A stretch of 64,000 nt of DNA from NCBI GenBank assembly GCA_009746045.1, contig RPFO01000213.1, positions 11,073,593-11,137,592 on the forward strand, in the 5' to 3' direction. The position numbers were made by a program, and so were the translations under genes. The DNA is from Mesostigma viride. Lineage: Eukaryota > Streptophyta > Mesostigmatophyceae > Mesostigmatales > Mesostigmataceae. This document shows, in pieces, positions 61,161 through 64,000 of this stretch. The notes under the pieces are model-generated. The model did no database searches and was not told the DNA's origin. It saw only the letters and a list, made by a program, of their open reading frames with translations. The number at the start of each line of letters is the position of its first letter. Position 1 is the stretch's first letter.

Positions 61161-63551
61161 TCCCGGACAGAAATATACTGCGGCCTGTTGCAATGAAAGA
61201 TTTGGCAACAGCCGAAAACTCAAAAAGGGTTGTTGCAGTTCTCAATTTCCAGAATGTTTCCTGGAAAAATAATTCGTTTGCAGACGTGGTCTCGCTCGAT
61301 CCAATGCGCATGCAGATAAAGTAATACGCAAGCGTGGCTCGAGGCAATGGCCGATGCGGGATTGCGTGTGCTTCTCGTGGGTTTCCGTTCGACTTCTCTC
61401 ACTTTCTTTGCCCCCGTTTTTCAACAGCAAATCCCCTTGCCAGGGGGCGTGCCCGCGTGCCCGGCCTTCGTGAAACAGGCGGCCAGCCAAGAAAGGCCCG
61501 GGGCAGCGTCCCTGAAACCGCGTGGCCAACGGTCACAGCCTGTGACCGCGTCCGGCTTTCAACTACCAGCCTCTCATTGCACCGGCTTATCCCGCGCACG
61601 CGGCAGACAAGATATCTCACCGCGAGATATCGCGCAACCTTATCTGGGCAGACGTTATGTCCGCGCGGGCCCCCCAAACCTTGACCCCCGTTTCACACCG
61701 GTTACCCCCTTTTTTCGTCCTGTTGGCATGGGGCGGCGCGCATGAGACGCCGCGCCATTTTGCCCGCCCAAATGCCCGGGAGTTGTTTGTATATCTTACT
61801 CTACTGTAGTTCAGTCCCGTCCGGTCCCGCCCCGTTGGGCTCATCGCGCCCGTCCCCGTTCCGTGGCTCCCGTCCCAGTTTCTTGCCCGGCTGTTGTGGC
61901 CCCGCCCTGCTGCAGCCCTGCCCGGCCGTATCCCAGTTTCGCGCGCCCGCCTCCCGTCCCACTGCAGTCCCTTTTTGTGGCATGGGTGCCCTCCGTCGGG
62001 CCGGACGCCGGCCGTGGCTCATTCATTTTTTGATTGTCAATTGCCCTCCCGACAGCGGTGATGATCCCCAGGGTCTGGCCCGGCCGGCCCTCCGCTCCCG
62101 GCCCGCCCGCCCCTGGCCGGCGGTAGTAGCCGTATCGGCCACCGCCATTCAGTTTCAGTACTTCTTTCAGTTTTCGGCCTCAGTACCCACCATCCCGCCC
62201 ACCCGCCGAACTTCAGCGCTTTTTCAAATACATGCCGATACAAATTGACTAGGGCGGCCGGTACGGCAGCTTAGCACGCCATGCCAGGTCCCCCGGCCCC
62301 ACTAGATGATCCGCCCCTCATTTTAGTTTTCTCCACTAGTCCTCCGCGGCTCCGTCCTCCCGGAGCCGGGCGGGGACGGCCTTTGTTCCATTTCATGCTT
62401 GCAGTCATGTGTGTTAAAGTTTCATCGTTTCGCATCCGATCCTTTTCCGACCATGATGTCCCTTCAGTCTTGAGACGTGACACTGGGGCTCCCCATTGAG
62501 TTCTATTCCTCCCCTGTCCATCCCATTCAGTTCCCATTTTCTCAAGCTAGCCGGCAAACTTCAGTACGCCGTGGCCTTCGATCGATATGATTCTGTGTTC
62601 CGCGGCCTGTCGGTCACTTTCCCCCCTCCCCACACAACTGCGTGCCCTTTACTAGCCAACTTCCCGTCGCCACGTGTAGAATTAAGGTGAAAGTGACAAG
62701 AAATGGCAAGACATTAGGCTTTGACCATTGACACAACCATAGAGCTGGTTGTCTCTTTGATAGTGTGACCAAGTGTCGTGCATGCAGCGGAGGACGACGC
62801 TTTCCCGGCGTAGGCACACTAACACACTAGCCGTCTATAGATCTGGTTGTCACAACATCAGGAACAATGCAGCGCGCACCAATAGTCGACTCATTGCTAA
62901 GGAATGCAGCTATCGAACACATCATCTCTTTGACATCATATGCAGTGTGGCAATGTGCAAGGTTGGGCGCACATGCATCTGCGCAGCACTATCGATGTCA
63001 TCATCAATGTCATCAGTACTTAGTCAAGCTAGTGTTACTTATCCATTGACCCCAACAAACATGCTCTGATTGGCGCCGGAATAGTACAGCAGTGTCAACA
63101 AATCAGCATATTATTATATGACAACGCCTTTAGCCAGGCTCACGTTACGCAGTTACGTGTAAATTAATTAAGTAAAAATTAATTAAGTAATTATTTATAG
63201 CCAGGCCTGCCATTGCTGACGGCAAGGGGCATGCTTTCTACTGCGCTAGCGGTCCACTAACAGAGCTAAAAGCACTAAAAGCTAATATCCTTTGTGTCCA
63301 AACACCCCATCCCATTGCTAATTTCCCCTGCATAAGTTAATTGATCTAGGCTGAGTGAGTACCCTGTGGCACATAGGAGCCAGTAAAGGCACACGATTTA
63401 AGGAAGATGCCTGGCTTGGCGACCTGGCACTAGCATTAGCGGTCCCAAGGGCCGCATTTCCGCCCGGGATCGATCAACCCAGTACCAATGAGACAACCAG
63501 TGCAGGCCAGAAAGTTCTGTACGTCCCGATACGCTGCTGGCTGCCCCGTCC
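61161..63551. other. MUS81-like upstream region; no gene recognised
   Basis: This contains the presumed promoter of the MUS81-like gene. From about 61600 to 62400 the DNA is rich in CCCG/GTCCCG motifs with no supported coding frame. Short TTAATTAAGTAA repeats lie at about 63163-63193. Confidence 0.4.
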
Positions 63552-63655
63552 TCACTCCGCAGCATCCATCCTCTTGGGGAAGACACGCTTGTACAGGCTC
63601 ATGCAGATGGCGTCGCGCTGCTGGACCACGCCATCGAAAAGGCACTTCATGGAGC
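63552..63655 (-). CDS. Possible terminal exon of an unidentified gene
   Basis: On the minus strand an acceptor-like CTTACCACAG (63656-63665) is followed by 104 nt encoding about 33 residues ending RVFPKRMDAAE and a TGA (63552-63554). The peptide looks natural (mixed composition, SMKCLFDGVVQQRD), and the DNA just upstream has a strong pyrimidine-rich acceptor at about 63762-63775 that could begin a preceding exon. I do not recognise the family. The rest of the gene would lie further right, partly outside the window. Confidence 0.35.
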
Positions 63656-64000
63656 CTGTGGTAAGGCGTGGCAGGGGGCAGCATCGTGGAGTGGAAACAC
63701 AGAGGATGCAGTCCAAAGGTTGTAGCCAAGCCGGGAAGCCGGGTTCGTCAGGTGAGGCCATACTAAAAGAGAGAGCAATCTTGCGCAGATTGATCCCTGC
63801 GGAGGGATGGATGGACATAAGATTGAGCAGGGAAGTGGCGAGTTGACACTCGACAGTATGGAAACCAAAAAAAGGAAAGTAGGAAGGGGCCTGCCCTGCG
63901 AAAGCCGTAGCTGCAAAAAAAAAGTGTGCATGCACGAGTCCATCTGTGAAGGGGAAAAAAATGTTGTAGGAGCAACAATACGTTCCGCTTCTTAACTGCA

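Overview
This is nuclear DNA from a eukaryote with spliceosomal introns, abundant retroelements and GC-rich, low-complexity coding sequence. A chromodomain Ty3 retrotransposon, a copia-like element, several LINE copies, two plant-type telomere motifs (TTTAGGG) and very long homopolymer-rich linkers in otherwise conserved proteins fit an alga, most likely of the green lineage. No single sequence proves the species.

Positions 1 to about 23430 form a nest of mobile elements. The host is a decayed Ty3/gypsy chromovirus that enters from the left edge. Its gag ends near 637, pol resumes at 12793 and runs to a chromodomain at 17116, an extra post-pol reading frame spans 18081-22493, and a 3' LTR starts near 22869. 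It was interrupted by (i) a 12-kb block of repeats marked by a 16-bp palindrome, which itself holds a 1034-bp triple-hairpin palindrome and a 7.5-kb copia-like element with identical 379-bp LTRs; (ii) a 247-bp LINE 3' fragment; (iii) an 886-bp TA-flanked element of Tc1/mariner (pogo/Tigger) type; and (iv) a 2.05-kb inverted-repeat element.

Positions 24300-44700 hold LINE remnants (one LINE nested in another at 37222-39230), many satellites (an 849-bp hexamer tract, a 20-copy 57-bp minisatellite, smaller arrays) and one gene: an ankyrin-repeat gene on the minus strand (31998-35789), assembled here from six short exons, most encoding exactly one repeat.

The right third is genic. A minus-strand GT4-like glycosyltransferase with a membrane anchor (44756-48451) and a plus-strand intronless Rac-like GTPase (49086-49679) diverge from a shared 634-bp spacer. 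A minus-strand gene at 51939-61160 encodes a MUS81-type structure-specific endonuclease. Four exons join in frame to about 2206 residues, around four times the usual length. The roughly 1300-residue linker between the winged helix and the nuclease domain carries an R3H-like domain, two textbook ubiquitin-interacting motifs and three SUMO-interacting motifs. This is the most interesting object in the window. A possible last exon of another minus-strand gene lies at 63552-63655.
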